This document shows, piece by piece, positions 36,785-45,585 of a DNA stretch of 64,000 bases (position 1 is the stretch's first letter; each line of letters starts with the position of its first letter). Origin of the DNA: Hymenobacter radiodurans (lineage in GTDB: Bacteria > Bacteroidota > Bacteroidia > Cytophagales > Hymenobacteraceae). The position numbers and the translations under genes are program-made. The stretch is taken from contig NZ_CP037922.1 in the NCBI RefSeq assembly GCF_004355185.1, positions 744,001 to 808,000 of the forward strand. Direction: 5' to 3'. The notes beneath the pieces were generated by a model. That model was not told the origin of the DNA. It did no database searches and saw only the letters and a list, made by a program, of their open reading frames with translations.

Positions 36785-39775
36785 CTAGCGCGTTACCGGG
36801 GCCGATAGCTTGGAGGCATCAGCGTCAGGGGTGTCGGTAGCTAGTGGATCGTGATGACGGCGCTCTTTGCTGCCATAGGTATCCAAAACCAGCGGAGTGG
36901 CAATAAACAGCGTTGAATAAGCACCCACAATTACGCCTATAATCATAGAGTAAGAGAAGGAACGCAAGGTTTCACCACCAAAGATGAACAACACGATTAC
37001 TACCATCAACACTGTAGCCGAGGTGATAATGGTACGGGAGAAAGTACTGTTCAACGCGGGGTTCGCTACCTGAGCAAACGTTAGCTTCGGGTTTTCCTCT
37101 AGATATTCCCGAATACGGTCGTAGATAACCACGGTATCGTTGATCGAGAAACCCAGAATGGTAAGCACCGAAGCCACGAACACTTGGTCCATTTCGTAGG
37201 TGATACCAAATAGACGAGCAATCGGGAAGGCCACAATCACGAAGAGTACGTCGTGCAACAGAGCGACAACGGCGGCCATGGAGTACTGCCACTTCTCGAA
37301 GCGGAACAACACATACACGAAAATGCCGATAACAGACAGCAGCAAGCTAATAACCGATGACTGCTTGATATCGTCGGCGACGGTAGCGCCCACTTTCGAG
37401 CTGCTTTTAATAACTGGGTTGGCTGAAGCGTACTCGCGCAGACCCGCTTGCACTGCTTGCTCTACTTTTTGGTCAGCGACGGTGCTCTCATCGTTGGCGA
37501 GGTAGCTGGTCGTAATGCGCAGGCGGTTAGGTGCACCGAAGGTTTTTACTTCAATGCCTGCTTCTGCTAGGTCATCGGTGAGCGACTCCCTTACATCGGA
37601 GGCAACCATGGCCTTGTTGAAATCGACAGTGTAGCTACGGCCACCCCGGAAATCAACGCCCAAATTTGGGCCACCTTGAATAGCCATCAACACAAAGCCA
37701 AATACGATAATGGCCGTTGACACCGCATAGGCAATCTTGCGCTTGCCTACGATGTCAAAGTTGAAACTTTTGTTCAGGTTGAGCGACAAAGGTCCCTTGA
37801 AGCTTAAGCTAGCAGCAGTTTTACCCTTAATCATCCAGTCGATGATGAGGTGAGAAAGGAACACAGCTGTCAGGAACGAGGTAAGAATACCAATTCCAAG
37901 CGTGATGGCGAAGCTTTGTACCGGACCTGTGCCGAAGAAACCCAGAATAAGGGCGATGAGCAGCGTGGTAATGTTAGAGTCGAAGATAGCCGAAAAAGCA
38001 AGGCTATAGCCTTTGTTAACTGCATCCTGAATACTCAAGCCTGCCTGTAATTCCTCTCGTATACGCTCAAAAATCAGTACGTTGGCATCAACGGCCATAC
38101 CGAATGTCAGTACCAAACCGGCAATACCAGGCAGCGTCAGCGCAGTGCCAAACTGAGCCAGTACACCCAACACCAAGAAGATGTTGAAGATGAGGGCCAG
38201 GTTGGCGACCATACCAGCTTTGCCGTAGTATAGGGCCATGAACACAACAATGATAATCAGACCAGCCAGCGAAGAGTAAAGGCCCTGGGCAATAGCTTCT
38301 TTACCCAGCGACGGACCAACAACGGCCTCTTCTACAATGCGAGTAGGAGCGGGCAGCTTACCGGCCTTCAGTACGTTGGATAAGTCTTGGGCTTCTTCAA
38401 TCGTGAAATTGCCGGAGATGCTAGAATTGCCCCCCGAGATTTCAGCCTGCACTACAGGAGCCGAATACACATTGTCATCAAGCACGATAGCTACCTGCCG
38501 GCCTACGTTAGCAGCAGTCAGCTTCTGCCACCGGCGGGCACCAGTGGGGTTCATTTGCATCGAAACCTCAGGGCGTCCGCCTTGGTCGTAGTCTTGGCGG
38601 GCGTCGCTTACAACTTCACCACCGAGGGGCGCTACAGCATCCGTCGTTTTGCGAATGGCATACAGCTGCAGATATTCCTGCTTGTCAACGACAGTAGGCT
38701 TTACATCCCACAGAAATCTCAGGTTGGGGGGCAAAACTGCTTTTGCTTCGGCGCTTGCAAGCAAGTCGTTTACACGGGCAGTATCGCGCACGTTAGAACC
38801 CAGCGCGCCAGGCATCGTGAACAAGCGGGCCAACAGGCTGCTCTGCTGCAGATTGGTTGTGTCGGTAGTAGCAGCGGCTTTTTTCTTGGCAAGCTGGCTA
38901 GCCAGTGACGTTGAGTCGCCAGTAGCAGCAGTTGCAGCCGTGTCAGTAGTTGTAGTTGCAGCTACGGCAGGCTTGGTGCTAGCGTCTTTCGCTACCAGTA
39001 CTTCGTTCAACTGATTGAGGTAGGGGGCAAATTCATCGTTGCGCCATACTTCCCAGAATTCCAGTTTGGCCTGACCTTGCAACAGCTTGCGTACACGCTC
39101 GGGGTTGTCTACGCCGGGCAATTCGATCTGAATGCGGCCGGTGCCTTTTACCCGCTGAATGTTGGGCTGATTTACTCCAAACTTGTCAACGCGGGTACGC
39201 AGAATGTTGAAAGAACGGTCGATAGCTTCTTCTACTTCCCGGTCGATAGCACCAATAATCTGAGCATTCGTGGAGTTAATGTCGATGCCGCGGCTCTTGT
39301 TGGTTGTGTTGGCGAAAATGCGAGCCAGTTTGCCCTCAGGCGCAATGGAACGATAAGCCTGCGAAAACAACGACGTAAACGGCGTGCCCGAATTGGTTTT
39401 CTGTAGCTCCTGTGCCTGCGCTAGCGCTTTGGTGAAAGCCGGATCTTTAGAGTTGCCCGACATAGCCCGGATGATCTCAACCGGCGAAACTTCCAGCGTC
39501 ACGTGCATGCCACCTTTCAAGTCAAGGCCAAGACCTAGCTCGCTCTGACGCACATCTTTATAGGTGTAATCCACACCGAGCACGTTGATCACGGGTGCGC
39601 GCCATACCGAGTCGAGGTAGCGCTGACGCTTGAGTTGGTTTACCTGTCCATTGCTGGTGGCGTAGGTTTCGGCCTGCTGCTGCACCCGGCGCGACACCAT
39701 GGTGAACGACAGGAAGTAAATGCACAACACCGATACAATAAGGGTGAGGGCGATAATAAGTCCTTTATTACGCAT
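36785..39775 (-). CDS. secDF: Protein translocase SecDF, fused
   Basis: A 996-residue fusion of SecD and SecF, twelve membrane helices in all, that uses the proton gradient to help Sec export. The SecD half has LGLDLKGGMHVTLEVSP and GLVLTFGMAVDANVLIFERI; the SecF half has LGVDFRGGRSYTVDF and LGFSINDTVVIYDRIREYL. The large periplasmic loop includes an Ala/Thr-rich segment (~275-315). Alone on the minus strand. Fused SecDF is usual in Bacteroidota. Confidence 0.95.
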   Translation of the reverse strand: MRNKGLIIALTLIVSVLCIYFLSFTMVSRRVQQQAETYATSNGQVNQLKRQRYLDSVWRAPVINVLGVDYTYKDVRQSELGLGLDLKGGMHVTLEVSPVEIIRAMSGNSKDPAFTKALAQAQELQKTNSGTPFTSLFSQAYRSIAPEGKLARIFANTTNKSRGIDINSTNAQIIGAIDREVEEAIDRSFNILRTRVDKFGVNQPNIQRVKGTGRIQIELPGVDNPERVRKLLQGQAKLEFWEVWRNDEFAPYLNQLNEVLVAKDASTKPAVAATTTTDTAATAATGDSTSLASQLAKKKAAATTDTTNLQQSSLLARLFTMPGALGSNVRDTARVNDLLASAEAKAVLPPNLRFLWDVKPTVVDKQEYLQLYAIRKTTDAVAPLGGEVVSDARQDYDQGGRPEVSMQMNPTGARRWQKLTAANVGRQVAIVLDDNVYSAPVVQAEISGGNSSISGNFTIEEAQDLSNVLKAGKLPAPTRIVEEAVVGPSLGKEAIAQGLYSSLAGLIIIVVFMALYYGKAGMVANLALIFNIFLVLGVLAQFGTALTLPGIAGLVLTFGMAVDANVLIFERIREELQAGLSIQDAVNKGYSLAFSAIFDSNITTLLIALILGFFGTGPVQSFAITLGIGILTSFLTAVFLSHLIIDWMIKGKTAASLSFKGPLSLNLNKSFNFDIVGKRKIAYAVSTAIIVFGFVLMAIQGGPNLGVDFRGGRSYTVDFNKAMVASDVRESLTDDLAEAGIEVKTFGAPNRLRITTSYLANDESTVADQKVEQAVQAGLREYASANPVIKSSSKVGATVADDIKQSSVISLLLSVIGIFVYVLFRFEKWQYSMAAVVALLHDVLFVIVAFPIARLFGITYEMDQVFVASVLTILGFSINDTVVIYDRIREYLEENPKLTFAQVANPALNSTFSRTIITSATVLMVVIVLFIFGGETLRSFSYSMIIGVIVGAYSTLFIATPLVLDTYGSKERRHHDPLATDTPDADASKLSAPVTR

Positions 39776-39917
39776 ACTACTAAGTTGATTTGTTACTGTG
39801 CTATTGTGCTGAGTACTTCAAATGCTATTATTCTGCTGAGGCAGCTTGGGAGAAGCGATAAGCACCCGATACTAGCGGTGCATCAGCTTCCTGGTCAGTA
39901 GAAAAGCAAAAAATCAG

Positions 39918-40282
39918 CTAGGGAGCCTGCGGCGAGAGCGCAGCCAAAAGCAGGCGGGCGCGGAAAAAATCCGGTAAAGCACCGGGCTGGGGGGCAAATT
40001 TTAAGGTCTTCGCCAGCAAGCGAGGCCAAGTAAGCGGCACCGACGCCGGAAACCAAGCGTCGGCGGCGGGGGCTAGCCAAACGGCGGCGCTACCCGTGGC
40101 TTCCAGAGTTACTTTCTGCTTTACTACAGCTGCCTTTGGGGCCGCGCCAATACGCGCCATTTGCCCCCAGGCACCCGCAGCGTAGCCACTGTTCGGTGGT
40201 TTAGCCCCAGTACAAATAGCAACGTAGCCGCGAGCAGCACGAAACGGAAATGAGCTAAAAAAGTGAGGCGAGCAGAGAACAT
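39918..40282 (-). CDS. Small membrane-anchored protein of unknown function, frame-interrupted
   Basis: I do not recognise this protein. Two minus frames join into 121 residues if one G is added to the G5 run (plus 40164-40168): a hydrophobic helix (FRFVLLAATLLFVLGL), then LRVPGG, then QMARIGAAPKAAVV and a soluble tail with VWLAPAADAWFPASV. Both halves are weak alone; joined they give a plausible anchored protein. The start at 40282 (MFSARLTFLAHF) is my choice; 40312 and 40372 are also open. It sits upstream of secDF on the same strand. Confidence 0.55.
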
Positions 40283-40433
40283 TAGCAAACTAAACGCTAC
40301 AAATATAGCCATTTGGACTGCGCAGCCCAAAGTAGTTGCATCTCGGGGGACTATTTTAACCGCTAAATGCAACTGCTGCTGCTACCAAATGATTCAAAAA
40401 TAAATCACCCAAACACTGCTCAACAGCTGTTCT

Positions 40434-40475
40434 AAACACAAAGAGCGTAGCCGTGTAGCTACGCTCTTTGTGTTT
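40434..40475 (-). terminator. Terminator of udk
   Basis: A perfect 17-bp stem (AAACACAAAGAGCGTAG / CTACGCTCTTTGTGTTT) with an eight-base loop lies after the udk stop. Confidence 0.88.
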
Positions 40476-40493
40476 GCTTCCCTATGAAAAAGC

Positions 40494-41126
40494 CTACTCT
40501 TGGCGAGCGGCGGCCACTTTGGTGCGCAGAAATGAAACCAGTACTTCTAGACCTTTATCAAAGTGTCGGTTATTCGGAATCACGATGTCAGCATCCTGCT
40601 TGAAAGGCTTGATATATTTCTCGTAAGTAGGCGCTACGTGGTGGGTGTAGCGATAGAGCACATCTTCCAAATCGTAGCCCCGCTCGTCGCGGTCGCGCAC
40701 AATGCGGCGCTGCAACTTCACGTGCTCGCGGGCATCGATGTATACCTTCAGGTCGAGCAGGCGTGCCACTTCCTCGAAGTAAAAAACAAAAATGCCCTCC
40801 ACCACAACGATAGGGGAAGGGCGAAACACCAGCTCTTTAGGCTGAACATTCGGGTTGTTGAACGTGTACTCCGGGCGCCGAACCTCCAGCCCCTGACTGA
40901 TGCGCAAGACATCAGCCGCATAGGCTGCCGAGTCGATAGAAGAAGGTAAGTCAAAATTAGTGACGCCATTGGGGTCAACCAGTTGGCTTTCACGCGGGTG
41001 GTAATAGTTGTCTTGGGATATCAGACAAATATCGTCCTCAGGAAAAGAAGCGAGCAAACGGCGCAGAAACGTGGTTTTGCCAGAGGCGCTGCCACCCGTA
41101 ATACCGACGATGAAAGGATGTTGCAT
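40494..41126 (-). CDS. udk: Uridine/cytidine kinase
   Basis: A 210-residue kinase of normal length from ATG 41126 (MQHPFIVGITGG); the frame is open 52 codons further but that part is not family sequence. The Walker A is GITGGSASGKTTFLRR, and DNYYHPRESQLVDPNGVTNF and RRIVRDRDERGYDLEDV are family blocks. It phosphorylates uridine or cytidine in pyrimidine salvage. It is downstream of rdgB on the same strand. Confidence 0.93.
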   Translation of the reverse strand: MQHPFIVGITGGSASGKTTFLRRLLASFPEDDICLISQDNYYHPRESQLVDPNGVTNFDLPSSIDSAAYAADVLRISQGLEVRRPEYTFNNPNVQPKELVFRPSPIVVVEGIFVFYFEEVARLLDLKVYIDAREHVKLQRRIVRDRDERGYDLEDVLYRYTHHVAPTYEKYIKPFKQDADIVIPNNRHFDKGLEVLVSFLRTKVAAARQE

Positions 41127-41299
41127 GGGGTGGGAAAGCGGCCCGTACCAGCAGGGCCAACCGTGCAAAATTAAGCAAAATGACGCCAGCGTTACGCCTT
41201 TTTGAAAAAAACGTAGCCGAGCTAACCTACTTGCTTCACCCTGTCTAGTTGGTTTAAACCACCATCTAGTAGCCGTTATCAAACAACAAAACTTGTTTT

Positions 41300-41311
41300 G
41301 GGGGGCTTTTT
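41300..41311 (+). other. Intergenic GGGGGGCTTTTT block next to a small dyad
   Basis: CAAAAC and GTTTTG form a small dyad immediately before GGGGGGCTTTTTTA. It lies between rdgB and udk (both minus), so no plus-strand transcript should end here. On the minus strand the order is wrong for a terminator. Confidence 0.35.
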
Positions 41312-41333
41312 TACTTGAAAATAAGTTCGCGGT

Positions 41334-41918
41334 CTAGCTCCCCCGGTTGCTCAGAAAAGTGATCAACTCAGCTACTGCCCGGCCCCGATGACTTAAGCTG
41401 TTTTTCTGCTCAGCTGTCATTTCGGCAAATGTTTGGTGGTGGCCAGCGGGCTCAAAAATCGGATCGTAGCCGAAGCCTGCCTGCCCACGTGCTTCCTCCA
41501 CAATGCGGCCTTCCACAACACCATTAAACTCCTGCCACTCTCCATTAGGCAGCACCAGCGCGATAACGGTACGAAACTGAGCGCTACGGTCTGCTGTGGG
41601 GGGCAAATCCTGGAGCAGTTTGGCCATATTGTCGGCGGCATTGCGCTGGGGGCCGGCGTAGCGGGCTGAGTATACCCCAGGCGCGCCGTCCAATGCCTGC
41701 ACCTCCAGGCCGGTGTCATCGGCAAAGCAAGAGGTTTGATAGTGTTGCCACACGTATTCGGCCTTTTGCCGAGCATTGCCGGACAGCGTATCCTGCGTTT
41801 CGGGCAATTCCTCGTGACAGCCTAAATCCTGCAAACTCACCAGCTCAATCGTCGACGGCAGCAAGGCTCTGACTTCAGTAAGCTTATGTTCATTATTCGT
41901 GGCAAAGCAGATACGCAT
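41334..41918 (-). CDS. rdgB: Non-canonical purine NTP pyrophosphatase (RdgB/HAM1)
   Basis: A 194-residue Ham1 family enzyme that hydrolyses ITP/XTP/dITP to keep them out of nucleic acids. The substrate loop is FATNNEHKLTEVRALLP, the metal site is CFADDTGLEVQALDGAPGVY, and FGYDPIFEPAG plus SHRGRAV match the family. It lies upstream of udk on the minus strand. Confidence 0.95.
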   Translation of the reverse strand: MRICFATNNEHKLTEVRALLPSTIELVSLQDLGCHEELPETQDTLSGNARQKAEYVWQHYQTSCFADDTGLEVQALDGAPGVYSARYAGPQRNAADNMAKLLQDLPPTADRSAQFRTVIALVLPNGEWQEFNGVVEGRIVEEARGQAGFGYDPIFEPAGHHQTFAEMTAEQKNSLSHRGRAVAELITFLSNRGS

Positions 41919-42003
41919 GTAGTCAGATGAAAATGTGTGTTAAAAAGCTGACCAAAGCCAGCATCTGAGGTAAGTAGATAGCGGTAAATAATTCTTACAA
42001 TGA

Positions 42004-42387
42004 TTACCGAAACAGTACCCGGATACTGTGCCAGGCCTGTTCCAACTCCTCCGAAACGGAATTCCAGAGCTGGAGAAGACCATTCTGGGCACTTTGCTGG
42101 TTTCGGGTACTAGATAATTTGCTGTTATCGGCCTGCCAAGTGATGGAGTCCGTTGCCGCGCTGGACGGATAAAGCTTTTGCCCAAATGCATACGCTCCTT
42201 TCTGAGTAGGAAACTGATACGCGAATGCTTGCGGAGCAAAGGGTAAAGGTGGAGTTGTGCTTGCTGAATATTGAGCGTAAGAATAGGCTTCTCTGACGGG
42301 TGGTAAGGTGGAAAAGCGAAGCTGCAAAGCAAGTATAACCAAGAGAAAACCAGTTGAATACACCATAAACCAGTAGTAAAAACGCAA
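42004..42387 (-). CDS. Small single-pass membrane protein of unknown function
   Basis: I do not recognise this 127-residue protein. It has one N-terminal helix (FMVYSTGFLLVILALQL) and a soluble, Gln/Ser-rich tail, probably periplasmic. The start would be TTG at 42387, the first codon available after an in-frame stop region; the ATG at 42366 is the alternative. It is 85 bases upstream of rdgB on the same strand. Confidence 0.5.
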   Translation of the reverse strand: MRFYYWFMVYSTGFLLVILALQLRFSTLPPVREAYSYAQYSASTTPPLPFAPQAFAYQFPTQKGAYAFGQKLYPSSAATDSITWQADNSKLSSTRNQQSAQNGLLQLWNSVSEELEQAWHSIRVLFR

Positions 42388-42491
42388 TAAGGGTAGTGCT
42401 CAAAACTAATCAAAAACCGCTAGCGTACTCATTATAAGGCGTAAGGAGTGTGAAATGCCGCTCGTAAGTTTTTAATTTCAAATGGAACGCG

Positions 42492-42499
42492 TACTTTTG
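42492..42499 (+). promoter_or_regulatory. Candidate -7 box of rpmE2
   Basis: TACTTTTG matches TAnnTTTG, 54 bases before the ATG of the ribosomal protein gene. Confidence 0.45.
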
Positions 42500-42553
42500 C
42501 AATCCCTTCCGCAAAATCGGCAGGCATAGAAGGTTTTAACGGTATTTCCGATC

Positions 42554-42799
42554 ATGAAAAAAGACATCCATCCCGAGTACCGCGAAGTCGTGTTTCAGGA
42601 CACTTCCAGTGACTTCAAATTTATCACTCGCTCCACGATGAACTCTACCGAGACCATCACGATGGAGGATGGTAAGACTTATCCAGTTGTAAAAGTGGAA
42701 GTTAGCAGCGCTTCGCACCCTTTCTACACTGGCAAAAACGTATTTATTGACACCGCTGGCCGCGTGGAGAAGTTCCGCAACCGCTACCAGAAGAAGTAG
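42554..42799 (+). CDS. rpmE2: 50S ribosomal protein L31, type B
   Basis: An 81-residue L31 ([39 protein letters not shown]). It lacks the zinc-binding cysteines of the C+ form, so it is the type B, zinc-free version. Single gene with its own terminator. Confidence 0.97.
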   Translation: MKKDIHPEYREVVFQDTSSDFKFITRSTMNSTETITMEDGKTYPVVKVEVSSASHPFYTGKNVFIDTAGRVEKFRNRYQKK

Positions 42800-42855
42800 T
42801 CATTCGGTTATCCGTTCTGCGCCGTCCTTTACGGCGACATACAGAACCTAGTATT

Positions 42856-42890
42856 AAAAACTCCCGCTGGCATGTCTGGTGGGAGTTTTT
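42856..42890 (+). terminator. rpmE2 terminator
   Basis: AAAAACTCCC pairs with GGGAGTTTTT around a 15-base loop, 56 bases after the stop. Confidence 0.85.
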
Positions 42891-42932
42891 ATTTGTGCCA
42901 ACTTGCCGCCGAATATATCTGGGAGCCAAATT

Positions 42933-42939
42933 GCCCCCC
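42933..42939 (-). other. Intergenic GGGGGGC motif
   Basis: Read on the minus strand as GGGGGGCAATTTGG. It lies 41 bases before the GlmU-like gene; no gene or stem explains it. Confidence 0.5.
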
Positions 42940-42980
42940 AGTCATGACAACCGATTCGTGACGCCTGTCACCAAAAAGCT

Positions 42981-44189
42981 ATGCACGTCTTACTCTTCGA
43001 CGATCCTGCTATTCGGCCGCGCCTGTTGCCCTTCACGTTCACTCGGCCCGTGGCTGCCCTGCGCTGCGGCATCCTGACCATTGCCGAGAAGTGGCAGCAC
43101 CGTTTGGGCCAAGAGATTTTCTATCTAACCGAACCCTACTTACAAGCCAAGTTTCCGGCTGGGGCTGTAAGCGGTCCGGCTCTAGTAATCAACGGGGCCG
43201 TGCTGCCCGATGAATTATTGGCGCGACAGATACGGAATTTGCCCCCCGGACAAGCACTCGTTGATGGCGAATTGCTGGTGGCTGCTTATCTTCCTGACGC
43301 TAGCAAAGTAGCTGAGCTAATTCAAGATGGCTTAGCCAGCACCACTGAAGTGGCTGAGCCCGTTACCGTAATCAGTGAATTGTGGCATCTGTTCCTGCGT
43401 AATGGCGCCGAGATACGGCAGGATTTCGACTTGCTCACCCGCGGTCGGCAATCAGGGCCCATTGGCGATGTCCATACCATCGTGTACGGCGCCGAAAACA
43501 TCTTTATTGAGCCAGGAGTAAAAATTCGGGCAGCCATTTTGAATGCGGAAGACGGCCCAATTTACCTAGGTAAAAACGCTCAGGTTCACGAAGGCGCTAT
43601 TATAAAAGGCCCCCTAGCTTTGTGCGAAGGGTCCCATATCAACGCGGGCGCCAAAATGCGCGGCGACAACACCGTGGGACCTTATTCCAAAGTGGGCGGT
43701 GAGGTAGGCAATTCCATCTTTTTCGGCTATGCCAATAAAGGCCACGACGGCTACCTCGGCAACTCCGTGATAGGCGAGTGGTGCAACCTGGGCGCTGATA
43801 CCAATACTTCCAATCTTAAGAACAACTACGCCCCGGTCAAAATCTGGAGCCACGCGGCCGGCCGCTTCGTGAATACTGGGCAGCAGTTTTGTGGTCTCAT
43901 GATGGGCGACCACAGCAAGTGCGGTATCAATACCATGTTTAATACGGGGACGGTAGTAGGGGTGGGGGCCAATATTTTTGGGGCAGGCTTCCCGCGCACC
44001 TTTATCCCGAGCTTCAGTTGGGGTGGCGCTGCCGGCTTCGAAACCTTCAAACTGCCCAAAGTAGCCGAAGTAGCCGAACGTGTTATGGCGCGGCGTCAGC
44101 TTGAATACGATGCCACGGAGCAAGGAATCATGCAGCATGTGTTTGAGGCAACAGCCAAGGATAGAGTGTGGGAAAAATCTATTGGATAG
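42981..44189 (+). CDS. GlmU-like sugar nucleotidyltransferase/acyltransferase fusion
   Basis: A 402-residue protein. The N-terminal half resembles a nucleotidyltransferase domain (VLLFDDPAIRPRLLPFTFTR) but lacks the usual glycine-rich GxGTR loop. The C-terminal half is a left-handed beta-helix of hexapeptide repeats (IEPGVKIRAAILNAEDGPIY, then GAIIKGPLALCEGSHINAGA). Bacteroidota commonly encode this shortened GlmU-like protein. A role in activated amino-sugar synthesis is likely; the exact substrate is not shown. Confidence 0.8.
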   Translation: MHVLLFDDPAIRPRLLPFTFTRPVAALRCGILTIAEKWQHRLGQEIFYLTEPYLQAKFPAGAVSGPALVINGAVLPDELLARQIRNLPPGQALVDGELLVAAYLPDASKVAELIQDGLASTTEVAEPVTVISELWHLFLRNGAEIRQDFDLLTRGRQSGPIGDVHTIVYGAENIFIEPGVKIRAAILNAEDGPIYLGKNAQVHEGAIIKGPLALCEGSHINAGAKMRGDNTVGPYSKVGGEVGNSIFFGYANKGHDGYLGNSVIGEWCNLGADTNTSNLKNNYAPVKIWSHAAGRFVNTGQQFCGLMMGDHSKCGINTMFNTGTVVGVGANIFGAGFPRTFIPSFSWGGAAGFETFKLPKVAEVAERVMARRQLEYDATEQGIMQHVFEATAKDRVWEKSIG

Positions 44190-44229
44190 CTAGTACAAAT
44201 TAGAATAACCTAACTGAGCGACTACGTTC

Positions 44230-45363
44230 ATGCGCTTCGCTGAAATACCTGATCAAACCAAAGTCAAGCAGTTGCTGGTGCAATCGGTGCAGCGGCAGCA
44301 CGTGGCGCACGCGCAGCTTTTTCGGGGCGCTGAGGGCTCAGCAGCTTTAGGACTAGCCCTTGCGTACGCTACATTTCTGAATTGCGAGGGCCGCACCCCT
44401 ACCGATGAAGATTCTTGCGGCCGATGCTCAGCTTGTCAGAAACTGGATAAGCTCGTTCATCCAGACTTGAATTTCATCGTGCCCGTCACGAGCACGAAGC
44501 AGGTGCCGAAGGATGCAGTCAGCAGTAAGTTTGCCGCCGATTGGCGCACGTTTGTGCTGGAGAATCCTTACCAAGGGCTGAATGACTGGATGCAGCACAT
44601 TGGGGCCGACAACAAGCAAGGCAGCATTTCCAAGGAGGAAAGTCTTCAACTGTTAAAGCTGGTATCACTGAAAGCGTTTGAGGGCCGCTTCAAAATTGTG
44701 ATTATCTGGCTGCCCGAGCTCATGCACCCTGCGGCCTCCAACGCCGTGCTGAAGCTACTTGAAGAGCCGCCGGCGGCCACCATTTTTCTCCTGGTTAGCC
44801 ACGCGCCCGAGCAATTACTGCCCACCATCATTAGCCGCGTGCAGCCCGTGGTAGTTCGGCCTTACACGGAAGATGAGCTGACGACTTATTTGCACGATGA
44901 GCACCACATACCGGAGGCCAAAGCCCGCCAGCTTGCCCAGGTAGCCAATGGTAACCTTGGGGCTGCACTAGCGGCCCGTACCGCCCCCGACAACGACTAC
45001 TTCACCTTCTTCACTGAGTGGATGCGTCTGTGTTTCCAGGACAACTTTGCCAAAGTGTTGGAAAAAAGCGACGAGTTCCAGAAAATGGGGCGTGAAAATC
45101 AAAAGGAGTTTTTACATTACGCCCTCGGATTGTTACGCAAAGTGCTGCTGCACGGCCTCGACGCACAATTAATTCCGCATCTGCCTGCCGCCGAGCAACA
45201 GTTCGTGACCCGCTTCAGCCGCTTCGTGCATCTTGGAAATGCTGAGTCTATTACCACTGAGTTGAACGATGCACACTACCATGTGGAGCGCAATGCGAAT
45301 CCGCGTATGGTCTTCGTGGATACCTCGTTGCGCATAGCTGAATTGCTGAAAATGCCTGCCTAA
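44230..45363 (+). CDS. holB: DNA polymerase III delta' subunit
   Basis: A 377-residue clamp-loader subunit. It has the zinc motif CEGRTPTDEDSCGRCSACQ (four cysteines) and LLEEPPAATIFLLVSHAPEQ followed by LLPTIISRVQPV. The P-loop region reads GAEGSAALGLALAYA, without a GKT triad, as expected for a delta' subunit that does not hydrolyse ATP. It lies 40 bases after the GlmU-like gene on the same strand, possibly co-transcribed. Confidence 0.9.
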   Translation: MRFAEIPDQTKVKQLLVQSVQRQHVAHAQLFRGAEGSAALGLALAYATFLNCEGRTPTDEDSCGRCSACQKLDKLVHPDLNFIVPVTSTKQVPKDAVSSKFAADWRTFVLENPYQGLNDWMQHIGADNKQGSISKEESLQLLKLVSLKAFEGRFKIVIIWLPELMHPAASNAVLKLLEEPPAATIFLLVSHAPEQLLPTIISRVQPVVVRPYTEDELTTYLHDEHHIPEAKARQLAQVANGNLGAALAARTAPDNDYFTFFTEWMRLCFQDNFAKVLEKSDEFQKMGRENQKEFLHYALGLLRKVLLHGLDAQLIPHLPAAEQQFVTRFSRFVHLGNAESITTELNDAHYHVERNANPRMVFVDTSLRIAELLKMPA

Positions 45364-45450
45364 ATGCCGTAAAGGCACTAAATACAGTTTGCTAAATTAC
45401 TATAGCTACTGCTAAATGAGCTATAGCCATGCCATTGCTAAAGGCATTTG

Positions 45451-45458
45451 TAGCTTTG
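45451..45458 (+). promoter_or_regulatory. Candidate -7 box of hemC
   Basis: TAGCTTTG, identical to the boxes before batD and aroC, 127 bases before the TTG start. Confidence 0.4.
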
Positions 45459-45539
45459 TATCACCATAGGGAAGGGCTTGATACAAGCAATCTCAGATGG
45501 GTTAGGCTGGGGTTGCCGAAGTATGACGGCGTTAAAATT

Positions 45540-45546
45540 GCCCCCC
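45540..45546 (-). other. Intergenic GGGGGGC motif in the hemC leader
   Basis: Read on the minus strand as GGGGGGCAATTTT. It lies 39 bases before the hemC start, inside the probable leader. Confidence 0.5.
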
Positions 45547-45585
45547 GACGTGCTTTAACCAGTTGTCATTAAGTAAAACTGTTAG

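Noticed and set aside
41300..41311. Intrinsic terminator for rdgB
   Set aside because: rdgB runs on the minus strand and the T-run is on the plus strand, so the hairpin order does not fit.
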